Source of the DNA: Flavobacterium psychrophilum
GTDB taxonomy: Bacteria; Bacteroidota; Bacteroidia; Flavobacteriales; Flavobacteriaceae
Reading direction: 5' to 3'
Assembly: GCA_001708385.1 (NCBI GenBank)
Contig: CP012388.1
Location: 682,001 to 746,000 of the forward strand
Length of the DNA stretch: 64,000 bases
This document shows, one piece after another, positions 18,514 through 27,930 of the stretch (its first letter is position 1; the number at the start of each line of letters is the position of its first letter). The translations under genes and the position numbers were made by a program. The notes under the pieces are model-generated. The model was not told the origin of the DNA. It saw only the letters and a list, made by a program, of their open reading frames with translations, and made no database searches.

Positions 18514-19389
18514 ATGGACAACCATAAGTTTCACAGGGAAATTCCACCATTAACTAAGGGAGACAGTTTCTTAGTTTTCGACCGTCTTAAGGATGCTTTC
18601 GACTTTCCTATTCACTATCACCCTGAATATGAAATAAACTTTATACTTAATGGAAAGGGTGTTAAAAGAATAGTTGGCGACCATATTGAAGAGATAGACG
18701 ATGTTGAATTAGTACTGGTTGGCCCTAATTTATATCACGGCTGGGAACTTAATAAATGTAAAAACAGCGGCATTCATGAAATAACAATACAATTTCATAA
18801 CGATCTGTTTAGCGAATCTCTTTTACAACGTCGTATCATGATGCCTATAAAAGATATGTTCAACAGGGCAAACCATGGAATTCTTTTCTCTAAAAAGACA
18901 GGAAGCGAACTTGCCGACAGGATCGTGAAAATTTCTAAACTCGATGGTATGGATTATTTTCTCGAAATAATATCCATCCTGCATGATATGGCAAACTCAC
19001 GTAACCAAAGATTGCTTTCTACTTTTACAGTAGATTATGATACTTTTGAAGATGATGACAAAATGAAACTCGTGTATGAATATGTACAGAAAAATTTTTC
19101 TAATAAAATTACACTCGATGATGTTTCTGATATTGCCAGTATGAGTCCGGTTTCTTTTAACCGATTTATTAAAAAACGTACAGGCAAAACTTTTGTAAAC
19201 TACCTAAATGACATCAGGGTTGGCTATGCTGCTCGATGGCTCGTAGAAAAAGACCTTAGTATTTCTGAAATTGCATTTAAATCCGGATTTAATAATATTG
19301 CCAATTTTAACCGCATATTTAAGGGTATAAAAAATACCACTCCTAGTCAGTATCGGGAAGAGTTTTATGGTATGAAACGCTTTTTATAA
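18514..19389 (+). CDS. AraC-family regulator of the mannan locus
   Basis: A 291-residue regulator: N-terminal cupin sensing domain (FPIHYHPEYEINFILNG near residues 30-50) and a C-terminal double helix-turn-helix about 190-285 (ITLDDVSDIASMSPVSFNRF, then ISEIAFKSGFNNIANFNRIF and TPSQYRE). It has no transmembrane or two-component part, so it should bind a sugar ligand in the cytoplasm. It sits between the GH26 and SusC units, and four copies of one operator surround it, so it is the best candidate activator of the locus. Ligand (mannose, mannobiose or similar) is not visible from sequence. Confidence 0.92.
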   Translation: MDNHKFHREIPPLTKGDSFLVFDRLKDAFDFPIHYHPEYEINFILNGKGVKRIVGDHIEEIDDVELVLVGPNLYHGWELNKCKNSGIHEITIQFHNDLFSESLLQRRIMMPIKDMFNRANHGILFSKKTGSELADRIVKISKLDGMDYFLEIISILHDMANSRNQRLLSTFTVDYDTFEDDDKMKLVYEYVQKNFSNKITLDDVSDIASMSPVSFNRFIKKRTGKTFVNYLNDIRVGYAARWLVEKDLSISEIAFKSGFNNIANFNRIFKGIKNTTPSQYREEFYGMKRFL

Positions 19390-19526
19390 ACCGTATTTTG
19401 ATTAAAAAATACAATACTACATAAGCAACTCCGACATGACAAAACGAATTTAAAACACTCATAAACAATATTTTAAATATACAAAACACTAAGGATATAC
19501 TATATTGTATATAATCTACGCAAACG

Positions 19527-19566
19527 TTAGAGGAAATATTATCATGAAATGATAAAATAATATTAA
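19527..19566 (+). promoter_or_regulatory. mannan-regulon operator, copy 4 (SusC unit)
   Basis: The proximal 20 bp are AAATGATAAAATAATATTAA, sharing an unbroken 17-bp run with copy 3. The distal half also contains TATCATGAAATGATA, a short inverted repeat. It ends 20 bp before the -7 box. Confidence 0.65.
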
Positions 19567-19586
19567 CAAACACTTAACAACTCACA

Positions 19587-19594
19587 TAAATTTG
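19587..19594 (+). promoter_or_regulatory. -7 box of SusCD-SGBP unit
   Basis: TAAATTTG matches TAnnTTTG exactly and lies 20 bp after operator copy 4. The leader to the SusC ATG at 19687 is about 88 nt. No -33 TTTG is seen. Confidence 0.6.
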
Positions 19595-19686
19595 TTTTTG
19601 TCAATAAATGAACCTTTATATTACCAATTGCGAAATTAAAATGTTTATTTATTATGAAGTTTTAACTAACCTAACACAAATTTATT

Positions 19687-22600
19687 ATGGGTAACACTTT
19701 ACATGATCTTACGGAATGGTATAAAAAAGGGAGATTTTTATCCCTGATTATACTTCTATTCTGTACAATGGGTTCTTTACAGGCCCAAAATGTTGTAACA
19801 GGTGTCGTAAAAGACCCTACCGGATTAACTATACCGGGGGTAAACGTATCTGTTAAAGGAGGAACGGGCGGAGTCGCCACAAATGTTGACGGAGAATATA
19901 GCATAACAGCTCCTGCTAACGCAACACTCGTATTCAGTTTTATAGGTTTTGCTTCTCAGGAAATAGCTATTCAAAACAAAAAACAGGTTAATGTTACCCT
20001 TACAGAAAACTCTGAAGTTCTTGATGAAGTAGTTGTAATTGGATACGGAACTCAAAAAAAATCTGATGTAAATAGTTCTATTTCTTCAGTAAAAGCCTCA
20101 GATATTCAAGACCTAAAACAAGTATCTATAGACCAGATGCTACAGGGTAAAGCAGCTGGTGTTACAATTACTAATAACTCTGGGCAACCAGGCAGCCAGG
20201 TATCCGTAAAAATTAGGGGAAACACGTCTATTAGTGGAACAAATGAACCTTTGTACGTTATTGATGGTATTCCGGTTTCAGGTGACGGTTTAAACAAAGC
20301 AACAACCGGTAGGCCTGTTGGAGGCGGTAACTTTTCAAATGCGGGTAGCGTTGCCTTTAGCCCACTGTCAGCTATAAATCCAAATGATATTGAGTCTGTA
20401 GATATCTTAAAAGATGCATCTGCGACTGCTATTTACGGTTCAAGAGGTGCCAATGGTGTTGTAATTATAACTACAAAAAGCGGTAAAAAAGGTACTGGAA
20501 AATTAACCTATGATAACTCCTATTCAATACAAACCCAGTCAAGATTACTTGATGCAATGAATTTGAGACAGTATGCAGCATTGCAAAACGAACTTGCTAA
20601 AGTATACGGCGTTGCACCAAGGGCAGAATTCTCTAACCCAAGTTTGTTGGGTAATGGTACAGACTGGCAGGACGAAATTTACAAGAATGCCATAATGCAA
20701 CAACATCAATTATCATTTTCAGGTGGCAAAGAAGGCATAAATTACTATTTGTCCGGAAGTTATACAGACCAGGCTGGTACAGTAATTGGTTCAGGATTTA
20801 AGAGATATACGTTTAAAACAAACTTAGATGCTAAATTGAAAGACTGGCTTAAAGCAGGTGTATACATTAACGGTGGTGTAACCAATGAAGATATAACACT
20901 TAACGGCCAGCAAAATGGTATAATTAGCACATCGCTGTTAAGCACGCCTGACACTGCGGTTAGAAATCTTGACGGAACATTTGCAGGTCCTCCCGCAGAT
21001 GGAACGCTTGGAAGTTTTATAAACCCAGTCGCTGCTGCTTTGCAAAAGAAGAACAAACTGATACGAAAAAGCTTCTCTGCTAACTTTTTTACAGAAGCAA
21101 AGCTTTTGAAAGGATTAGAATACAGGTTTGAAATTGGTGGTTATGCCGATTTTTCTAACAATAAAGAGTTTAATCCGACATATGCTTGGGGAAGTGCTAT
21201 AAATGCTTTTGCTACATTAGATCAAAGGACACAAGAATCGTACTCGATGAACATTAAAAACTTACTAACATATAAGACTTCAGCTGATAAACATAATTTT
21301 ACAATTTTGGCAGGTCAGGAAGCAAACGACAGCCACTGGCAGGGTCTTAGTGTTCAGGGTAGAGGGTTTTTAAGTAATGATCTTCAGGAGTTAAGCGTTT
21401 CAGCTGCAAAAGATTTCACATATCAGGGGCAATTTAAAGGAAGTCAGGCACTTTATTCTTTCTTCGGAAGGCTTATTTACGACTACGATAACAGATATAG
21501 TGTTACTGCATCCATGAGGGCTGATGGTTCATCTAAATTTAGTGAAGGTAATAAATGGGGCTATTTTCCTGCAGTTTCCGGTTCATGGAAATTATCGGAA
21601 GAAGCATTCATGGAAAGTACGCGAAAATATATCAGTGATATTCGATTCAGAATTGGATATGGGGAGACAGGTAACCAGCAAATACCAAATTACTTGTATG
21701 GATCAGCTATCAATTCCGCTATTACAGGGATAGGTCAAGGCTTCTTGGTAAGTAATTTCTCAAATCCAAATCTACAATGGGAAACATCTAAACAAACCAA
21801 TTTAGGACTGGACTTCTCGTTATTCAATTCTAAACTAACAACTACAATCGAGGTTTATAAAAAGATATCATCTAAATTCCTTATACAGGCTCCACTCCCT
21901 CTGTTTCTGACAGGAGGAGATAGTTACGAGGGTGGTATGGCACCTCCATATGTTAATGCCGGAGAAATGCAGAATACAGGTATTGACCTTACGCTTAATT
22001 ATAAAAACACTTTTGCAAATGGTCTTTCATGGAACTCAACACTTGTTGTGTCGAGGTATAAAAACAGGGTTAACGAAATTTCATCGGGACTTGAAATACC
22101 GCAGACAATAAACTTTAATGATTTCACGTCCAGTACAGTAACCAACACATCTACTGGTAACCCGATTGGAATGTTTTACGGTTTAAAAAGCGACGGAATT
22201 ATAAGAAATCAGGAACAGCTTGACGCTGCACCCCTAATTGGATTTTCTAACACTATTCAAACATCGCAACTTGGAGATGTATTGTATGTAGATCAGAATG
22301 GTGATGGAATTATCGATGATAAGGACATAACTACAATCGGCAATCCGCATCCTGATTTCACATTTGGTTTTACAAATAGTTTTGCATATAAAGGTTTAGA
22401 CTTATCTATTTTCCTTCAGGGATCTGTTGGAAACGATATAATGAACCTAACAAGGAGAGCAGGTACATTAAACGCAAATTTATATGTAAATCAGTTAGCT
22501 GATGCTGCTGATTTCTGGACTGCAGATAATGTTAATGCATCATTGCCAAGGCCTGTGGGTGCATTGAGCCACCAAAATCTAAATGTATCTGACAGATTTA

Positions 22601-22854
22601 TTGAAGACGGATCATATATGAGGCTACAAAATTTAACATTAGGATACTCCTTTCCAACTGAAATATTGTCTCAATTAAAAATTACAAGATTACGTATTTA
22701 TACTAGTATTCAAAATCTTTATACGCTAACTAATTACAAGGGATATGATCCTGAGGTAGGCTCGTTTAACCAAAATGTATTACTTAGTGGGGTCGACAAT
22801 GGACGCTATCCTACTCCAAGAACATTTTCAATGGGACTAAATGTTGAATTTTAA
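19687..22854 (+). CDS. SusC/RagA TonB-linked outer membrane transporter
   Basis: A 1055-residue SusC-family protein. Long signal region (hydrophobic about residues 18-30, ending LQAQ), carboxypeptidase-regulatory-like domain about 35-110, a TonB-box-like EVVVIGYGTQKK near 115-128, plug domain with VSVKIRGNTSISGTNEPLYVIDGIP, then a 22-strand barrel ending in an aromatic residue (LNVEF). With the SusD lipoprotein encoded next it should import manno-oligosaccharides through the outer membrane using TonB energy. The substrate is inferred from the locus. It is the first gene of the SusCD-SGBP unit. Confidence 0.96.
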   Translation: MGNTLHDLTEWYKKGRFLSLIILLFCTMGSLQAQNVVTGVVKDPTGLTIPGVNVSVKGGTGGVATNVDGEYSITAPANATLVFSFIGFASQEIAIQNKKQVNVTLTENSEVLDEVVVIGYGTQKKSDVNSSISSVKASDIQDLKQVSIDQMLQGKAAGVTITNNSGQPGSQVSVKIRGNTSISGTNEPLYVIDGIPVSGDGLNKATTGRPVGGGNFSNAGSVAFSPLSAINPNDIESVDILKDASATAIYGSRGANGVVIITTKSGKKGTGKLTYDNSYSIQTQSRLLDAMNLRQYAALQNELAKVYGVAPRAEFSNPSLLGNGTDWQDEIYKNAIMQQHQLSFSGGKEGINYYLSGSYTDQAGTVIGSGFKRYTFKTNLDAKLKDWLKAGVYINGGVTNEDITLNGQQNGIISTSLLSTPDTAVRNLDGTFAGPPADGTLGSFINPVAAALQKKNKLIRKSFSANFFTEAKLLKGLEYRFEIGGYADFSNNKEFNPTYAWGSAINAFATLDQRTQESYSMNIKNLLTYKTSADKHNFTILAGQEANDSHWQGLSVQGRGFLSNDLQELSVSAAKDFTYQGQFKGSQALYSFFGRLIYDYDNRYSVTASMRADGSSKFSEGNKWGYFPAVSGSWKLSEEAFMESTRKYISDIRFRIGYGETGNQQIPNYLYGSAINSAITGIGQGFLVSNFSNPNLQWETSKQTNLGLDFSLFNSKLTTTIEVYKKISSKFLIQAPLPLFLTGGDSYEGGMAPPYVNAGEMQNTGIDLTLNYKNTFANGLSWNSTLVVSRYKNRVNEISSGLEIPQTINFNDFTSSTVTNTSTGNPIGMFYGLKSDGIIRNQEQLDAAPLIGFSNTIQTSQLGDVLYVDQNGDGIIDDKDITTIGNPHPDFTFGFTNSFAYKGLDLSIFLQGSVGNDIMNLTRRAGTLNANLYVNQLADAADFWTADNVNASLPRPVGALSHQNLNVSDRFIEDGSYMRLQNLTLGYSFPTEILSQLKITRLRIYTSIQNLYTLTNYKGYDPEVGSFNQNVLLSGVDNGRYPTPRTFSMGLNVEF

Positions 22855-22863
22855 AAATCAGTT

Positions 22864-24411
22864 ATGAAAAAAATAGTAAAAAATAAAAGAGGAATACTGT
22901 TAATGCTGGCACTATCGATGGTAATGGCTTCCTGCTCTGAGGAGTTTCTGGACAGACCCATTGAGGATGGATTTAATATTGACGAATTTTATAGCTCTGA
23001 TGCTCAGGTAGCGGCTAGTACCAATGCACTTTATGGAAAGGTGTGGTTTAATTTTCACAATAAAGCATTTTATGCTATTGGCGAAGTGGGATCGGGAAAC
23101 TCTTTTTCATATTCAAGCGACATAAATAGCTTAAGAGAACTTAATATTACGACTACAGATCCTGAATTATTAAACGCATGGAAATCATGTTGGGCTGTAG
23201 TAGCACAATCTAATGCATTGATTAATTTGCTCCCGCCACGGGTTAGTGCTTCGGTAAACCCAGCCGTTGTAAAAAACACCATTGCGGAAGCTCACTTCAT
23301 GAGAGCGTTAGCTTATTTTTATCTTGTAAGATTATATGGACCCGTACCAATTATAGAAAACAATCAGGATTATATAAACGATCCTCAACTTAACACGAAC
23401 CGAGTTGAAGATGTTTACACTTTTATTGAGAATGATCTTAAATTTGCAGCAGAGAATCTAGTTGCAAAAATTAGAAGCAGCAGTTATTCAGATAATGCAC
23501 ATGTATCTCAAGGGTCTGCAAAAGCAGTACTCTCTAAAGTATATCTTTATCAACAGGAATATGCCAATGCAAGATTAATGGCTGAAGAGGTAATAAACAG
23601 CGGAGAATTTAAACTTTTAGGAGGTACAGCGATGCCTTCGAAGTCATTTGGCGATTTATACCTTATTGCAAATAACAATAATGAAGAATCGATTGTTGCA
23701 TGGCAGTGGACTACAGGAAATTACAATACAGGAAATTACAGCAATACACAATTTGCTTATTCTACAGCAATAAACAACGCACCATACGCAGGCGTTTTTG
23801 CTCCTTCACAGGATTTATTGGCAACATTTGAGCCTGGAGATCTACGTCGTAAAGAAACAGTTATGCTTCCCGGTGATGTTTATCCTAATTTACCTACTGC
23901 CACAGGAGTTGGCTTTACAGTACCTGCAGACATAAATGCTCAGAATTCTGGTTCAGGTATAAAAAAATATGTTATAGGAAGAGATGGTATAACAGACGCA
24001 TGGTATGGTAGTGCGAATAATAGCTATGTAATGCGATATGCAGAATTACTTCTTATACATGCGGAGGCAATTTTAGCTGGTGGAGCAAGCACGTCAGACG
24101 CTGCCGCTTTGGCTTCATTCAACGCTGTACGAAACAGAGCCGGACTCGGAAATTTCCCGTCGATAACATTTAATGATATTCTACATGAAAGAAGAGTTGA
24201 ACTAGCATTTGAAGGAGATTATTGGTTCGATCTTGGAAGAATACCAAGGTCTCAGGCTATGGCTATTGTAGCTGCCCAAAATAGAGGCGACAAAGACAAT
24301 GTGATATTTATAACGCCGGATGAAAACGATTTTATATTACCTTATCCTTCTTCAGAATTAATAAAAAATCCTAAACTTGGAGAGGCGCCAGTGCCATATG
24401 TTTTCGATTAA
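22864..24411 (+). CDS. SusD/RagB surface glycan-binding lipoprotein
   Basis: A 515-residue lipoprotein (VMASCSEEF, Cys24) with the SusD/RagB TPR fold: FLDRPIEDG after the anchor, AEAHFMRALAYFYLVRLYGPVPI in the middle and the C-terminal ELLLIHAEAI, FNAVRNRAG and HERRVELAFEGDYWFDLGR motifs. It forms the lid of the SusC transporter and captures oligosaccharide. The gene starts 9 bp after SusC, the usual pairing. Confidence 0.96.
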   Translation: MKKIVKNKRGILLMLALSMVMASCSEEFLDRPIEDGFNIDEFYSSDAQVAASTNALYGKVWFNFHNKAFYAIGEVGSGNSFSYSSDINSLRELNITTTDPELLNAWKSCWAVVAQSNALINLLPPRVSASVNPAVVKNTIAEAHFMRALAYFYLVRLYGPVPIIENNQDYINDPQLNTNRVEDVYTFIENDLKFAAENLVAKIRSSSYSDNAHVSQGSAKAVLSKVYLYQQEYANARLMAEEVINSGEFKLLGGTAMPSKSFGDLYLIANNNNEESIVAWQWTTGNYNTGNYSNTQFAYSTAINNAPYAGVFAPSQDLLATFEPGDLRRKETVMLPGDVYPNLPTATGVGFTVPADINAQNSGSGIKKYVIGRDGITDAWYGSANNSYVMRYAELLLIHAEAILAGGASTSDAAALASFNAVRNRAGLGNFPSITFNDILHERRVELAFEGDYWFDLGRIPRSQAMAIVAAQNRGDKDNVIFITPDENDFILPYPSSELIKNPKLGEAPVPYVFD

Positions 24412-24428
24412 TTTTAAAATTGTAAATC

Positions 24429-25496
24429 ATGAAAAAAATAAATATTAAAAAAGTACTGGGTTCATTGCTTTTAATGACAGTAATTTCATTTACAGCAGCT
24501 TCATGTTCCGATGATGATGCTAAAGGCACATCTGATGCATTATCAATTGAAAGTGTAAGTCTTACGGGATATAATGTTGTAAATGGGGAAAACATACCGA
24601 AAGATTCTATTACAACGACAGGGTCTATAGGAAATATGTACATTATAAGAGGTAATGGATTTCTTAACACTCAAAAAATTTATTTTAATGAGGTTGAGGC
24701 GACATTTAATCCTACGCTAATTACAAACAATATAATTTTTGTTCAGATACCTGAATCTGTACCTTTTTCTAACGATAACACTTCGAACAAATTAAGGATA
24801 GTAACGTTAAACGGATCTGTTCAATATGACTTTATGATAGGTCAGCCCGGTCCAAGAATAACAAGTTTCGACCCTGTTGCCGGTGGTGAGGGTACAATTG
24901 TAACTATAAAAGGAACACTATTTGATAATCTTCAGGCTGTACGATTTGACGACATACCTGCTACAATCATATCAGCAACAACTACAGAAATTAAAGTTGA
25001 AGTTCCCGAAGGAGTAGTACAGTCTTACATTTTTGTTGAAACTACCGGGGGCATAACAAGATCGTCCGGACAATTTGGATTTAAATTTATAGTGTATGAC
25101 GAAGCCCTTGCACCAGGATGGTGGGTTGGCGGCTGGGGAGGAAGTCAGGAGTTTGATAACACCGAAGTTGTTAGACGTGGCACCTTCGCTATTAAACGAA
25201 CTACCGATGCCTGGTCTGGTTTCCAGATAGGTAATGGCGGGGCGACCATAGATTTAGCAAATGATTATACCGCGATTAAAGTTTCTATACAAGCTACGAC
25301 TACCGGAAGAGTATTACTTGCAATAAATGGTAATTATGATGGTGGTAAAACTTTAGACGTTGTCGCTGGCGAATGGATCGACTTTACAATTCCATTCTCA
25401 GAACTTGGCAGTCCTGCTACACTGAATGAGATAGTAATTCAGGAATTTAGTGGTGCCGGTAACGTGCTATATATTGATGACTTAGGTTTAATATAA
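24429..25496 (+). CDS. IPT/TIG-domain surface glycan-binding lipoprotein (SusE-position SGBP)
   Basis: A 355-residue lipoprotein (AASCSDDD, Cys26). After the anchor come two Ig-like TIG domains (TSFDPVAGGEGTIVTIKGTLF is typical, about 135-215) and a C-terminal domain rich in Trp and Gly (APGWWVGGWGG...YIDDLGLI) that probably binds glycan. Proteins in this position bind polysaccharide at the cell surface beside SusCD; this TIG architecture is common in mannan, xylan and glucan loci. It lies 17 bp after SusD and is followed by a strong terminator. Ligand is inferred from the locus. Confidence 0.85.
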   Translation: MKKINIKKVLGSLLLMTVISFTAASCSDDDAKGTSDALSIESVSLTGYNVVNGENIPKDSITTTGSIGNMYIIRGNGFLNTQKIYFNEVEATFNPTLITNNIIFVQIPESVPFSNDNTSNKLRIVTLNGSVQYDFMIGQPGPRITSFDPVAGGEGTIVTIKGTLFDNLQAVRFDDIPATIISATTTEIKVEVPEGVVQSYIFVETTGGITRSSGQFGFKFIVYDEALAPGWWVGGWGGSQEFDNTEVVRRGTFAIKRTTDAWSGFQIGNGGATIDLANDYTAIKVSIQATTTGRVLLAINGNYDGGKTLDVVAGEWIDFTIPFSELGSPATLNEIVIQEFSGAGNVLYIDDLGLI

Positions 25497-25516
25497 GTTG
25501 TAACTGTTTTTTGTGT

Positions 25517-25548
25517 AACATTCCCTGATTATTCAGGGAATGTTTTTT
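25517..25548 (+). terminator. intrinsic terminator after the SGBP gene
   Basis: A 12-bp perfect stem, AACATTCCCTGA with TCAGGGAATGTT, with a 4-nt loop, followed by a T run. It separates the SusCD-SGBP genes from GH27-GH5_2 and should lower expression of the latter unless they have their own promoter; no operator copy was found before GH27. Confidence 0.85.
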
Positions 25549-25628
25549 GCAATTTAGAACTTACGATATGCTAGTAAAAACCAAATTATAATCTATTTTT
25601 AAACGCCAACTAATTAAATTATATAATA

Positions 25629-26876
25629 ATGAAAAAATTACCTATTTCAATTTTACTCTTTTTAACCTTTTGCTCTTTAGCTTTTTCACAGGGAAATAAT
25701 TACATACAGGATTATACAAAATATCAGGGTCTCGCCCTTACCCCACCTATGGGATGGAACAGCTGGAACAAATTTTCATGTAATGTAGATGAGAACCTGA
25801 TAAAACAAATGGCCGATGCAATGGTTTCAAGCGGTATGAAAGATGCAGGTTATACATATATCAACATAGACGATTGCTGGCATGGCGATCGCGATGAAAA
25901 AGGATTTATACACCCTGATCCCAAACGTTTCCCTTCAGGCATTAAAGCATTAGCAGATTATGTACATAGCAAGGGCCTGAAACTGGGAATTTACAGCGAT
26001 GCAGGAAGCCAGACTTGTGGCGGAAGACCCGGAAGCCGTGGTTATGAATTTCAGGACGCTTTACTTTATGCAGAATGGGGAGTAGATTATCTTAAATATG
26101 ACTGGTGTAATTCTGAAGGGCTTAAGGCAGAAGGTGCTTATAAAACAATTGCTGCTGCATTAAAAAAAGCAGGCCGCCCTATTGTTCTCAGTATTTGCGA
26201 ATGGGGTACTGATGAGCCTTGGAAATGGGGACAAAACGTTGGGCACCTATGGAGAACAACGGGAGACATTTACAACTGTTTTGACTGTATTAAAGACCAT
26301 GGTACTTGGAAAGCTTTTGGTGTAATGCAAATTCTCGACAAACAGGACGGACTTAGAGGTTACGCAGGTCCTGGCCATTGGAATGATCCTGATATGATGG
26401 AAATTGGCAACGATGCACTTACACCCGGTGAAGACAGGGCACATTTTACCATGTGGGCGATGATAGCATCTCCACTAATTGCAGGTAACGATTTACGTAC
26501 CATGAGCAAAGAAACCACAGAAGTACTTACCAACAAAAACATTATCGCTGTTAACCAGGATAAACTGGGTATACAGGGTTTTAAAGTTTCTGCCAAAGAT
26601 GGCTTGGAAATATGGGCTAAACCTTTAGAGAATGGCGATTGGGCTGTAGCATTTTTAAACAGAAGTACCAAAGCACAGAAAGTAACATTTGACTGGTCTA
26701 AGGAAAAAATATATGATGAAATCAATAAACTTGATGCTTCGTTAAACAATACTGTATATACCATTAAAAATCTTTGGGATAAAAAGGATAAAGGCAACGC
26801 CACAACCAAAAAAGTATTTAGCGCCGATATACCGTCGCACGATATAATAGCACTTAGATTAACCAAAAAGAAATAA
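25629..26876 (+). CDS. GH27 alpha-galactosidase
   Basis: A 415-residue secreted enzyme: signal peptide ending SLAFSQ, then the GH27 barrel starting LTPPMGWNSWNKF, with YINIDDCWHGDRDEKG, the nucleophile D158 in YLKYDWCNSEG and the acid/base D213 in WRTTGDI, and a C-terminal beta-sandwich. It should remove alpha-1,6-galactose side chains from galactomannan or galactoglucomannan. GH5_2 follows 2 bp downstream, so the two are co-transcribed. Confidence 0.95.
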   Translation: MKKLPISILLFLTFCSLAFSQGNNYIQDYTKYQGLALTPPMGWNSWNKFSCNVDENLIKQMADAMVSSGMKDAGYTYINIDDCWHGDRDEKGFIHPDPKRFPSGIKALADYVHSKGLKLGIYSDAGSQTCGGRPGSRGYEFQDALLYAEWGVDYLKYDWCNSEGLKAEGAYKTIAAALKKAGRPIVLSICEWGTDEPWKWGQNVGHLWRTTGDIYNCFDCIKDHGTWKAFGVMQILDKQDGLRGYAGPGHWNDPDMMEIGNDALTPGEDRAHFTMWAMIASPLIAGNDLRTMSKETTEVLTNKNIIAVNQDKLGIQGFKVSAKDGLEIWAKPLENGDWAVAFLNRSTKAQKVTFDWSKEKIYDEINKLDASLNNTVYTIKNLWDKKDKGNATTKKVFSADIPSHDIIALRLTKKK

Positions 26877-26878
26877 CT

Positions 26879-27841
26879 ATGCTAAGGTTTAAAGTAACAT
26901 TTATAGTAGTACTAATAAGTGCATTGGGTTTTTCTCAGGTTGTAAAAGAACACGGGCAGCTTAGCGTAAAAGGTACACAGCTTGTAGACAAGAACGGAAA
27001 GCATGTTGTGCTTAGGGGCATGAGTTATGGGTGGCATAGTTTCTGGCCGCGTTTTTATAATTCAGAAAGTGTAAAATGGCTTAAGGAAGACTGGAATGCT
27101 AACGTTGTAAGAGCTGCAATGGGTATTGAAACAGGCTCTCCGGGAATGACATACAAAGAGAATCCTGAAGATGCCAAGGCAAAAATTAAAGCGGTAGTAG
27201 ATGGCGCCATTGCGGCGGATATCTATGTAATTATAGACTGGCACAGCCACAACATAAACCTTAAAGAAGCAAGCCTGTTTTTAGATGAAATATCAAAAAC
27301 ATACGCTAAGCATCCTAATGTTATCTATGAAATTTTTAATGAGCCCGATGAGGAAACATGGCCGGAGATCAAAGCGTATAGCGAAGCCATTATAAAAATA
27401 ATCCGTAAGAATGACCCCGATAATATCATTCTTGTTGGCTGTCCGCATTGGGATCAGGATATTAATTTGCCCGCAGCAGATCCTATTAAAGGATATAAAA
27501 ATTTAATGTATACCGTCCATTTTTATGCTGCCACACATAAGCAGGAATTAAGAGACCGTACAGACGAGGCTTTAAAGAAAGGACTACCTGTTTTTGTATC
27601 TGAATGTGCCGGAATGGAAGCAACCGGCGACGGCCCGTTAAACATGGAAGAATGGCAAAAATGGATTGACTGGATGGAAAACCGGGAGATTAGCTGGATA
27701 ACCTGGTCGGTTTCCGATAAAGATGAAACCTGTAGTGTTTTAAAAAAATCAGCTTCTTCAACCGGAAACTGGAAAAAAAGTGACCTTAAAGAAAGTGGTA
27801 TAAAATCACGTGAATATTTAAGGGCGCTAAATAAAAAATAG
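26879..27841 (+). CDS. GH5 endo-beta-1,4-glucanase (subfamily 2-like)
   Basis: A 320-residue secreted protein: signal peptide ending ALGFSQ, then a single GH5 catalytic domain beginning GQLSVKGTQLVDKNGKHVVLRGMSYG. Acid/base E155 in YEIFNEP, nucleophile E242 in VFVSECAG, plus VIIDWHSH and TVHFYAATH. This is the bacterial Cel5 (subfamily 2) pattern. In a mannan locus it would cut glucose-glucose or mixed linkages in glucomannan. It lacks any carbohydrate-binding module or sorting tail. It closes the locus; a strong terminator follows. Confidence 0.93.
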   Translation: MLRFKVTFIVVLISALGFSQVVKEHGQLSVKGTQLVDKNGKHVVLRGMSYGWHSFWPRFYNSESVKWLKEDWNANVVRAAMGIETGSPGMTYKENPEDAKAKIKAVVDGAIAADIYVIIDWHSHNINLKEASLFLDEISKTYAKHPNVIYEIFNEPDEETWPEIKAYSEAIIKIIRKNDPDNIILVGCPHWDQDINLPAADPIKGYKNLMYTVHFYAATHKQELRDRTDEALKKGLPVFVSECAGMEATGDGPLNMEEWQKWIDWMENREISWITWSVSDKDETCSVLKKSASSTGNWKKSDLKESGIKSREYLRALNKK

Positions 27842-27859
27842 TTGAGTTAGTTTAATACT

Positions 27860-27895
27860 AAAATCCCCATTTACTTAATTGTAAATGGGGATTTT
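27860..27895. terminator. bidirectional terminator between GH5_2 and PNGase F-like genes
   Basis: A perfect 15-bp stem AAAATCCCCATTTAC with GTAAATGGGGATTTT around a 6-nt loop, with T-runs on both sides, between convergent genes. Confidence 0.88.
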
Positions 27896-27930
27896 TTATT
27901 GCTGTAAAACATTACTTTAGTAAAAGTAAT

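Noticed and set aside
25551..25628. Search for a fifth mannan operator before GH27
   Set aside because: A/T-rich sequence is present, but no match to AAWTGATWAWATARTATTAW at the required distance from a -7 box.
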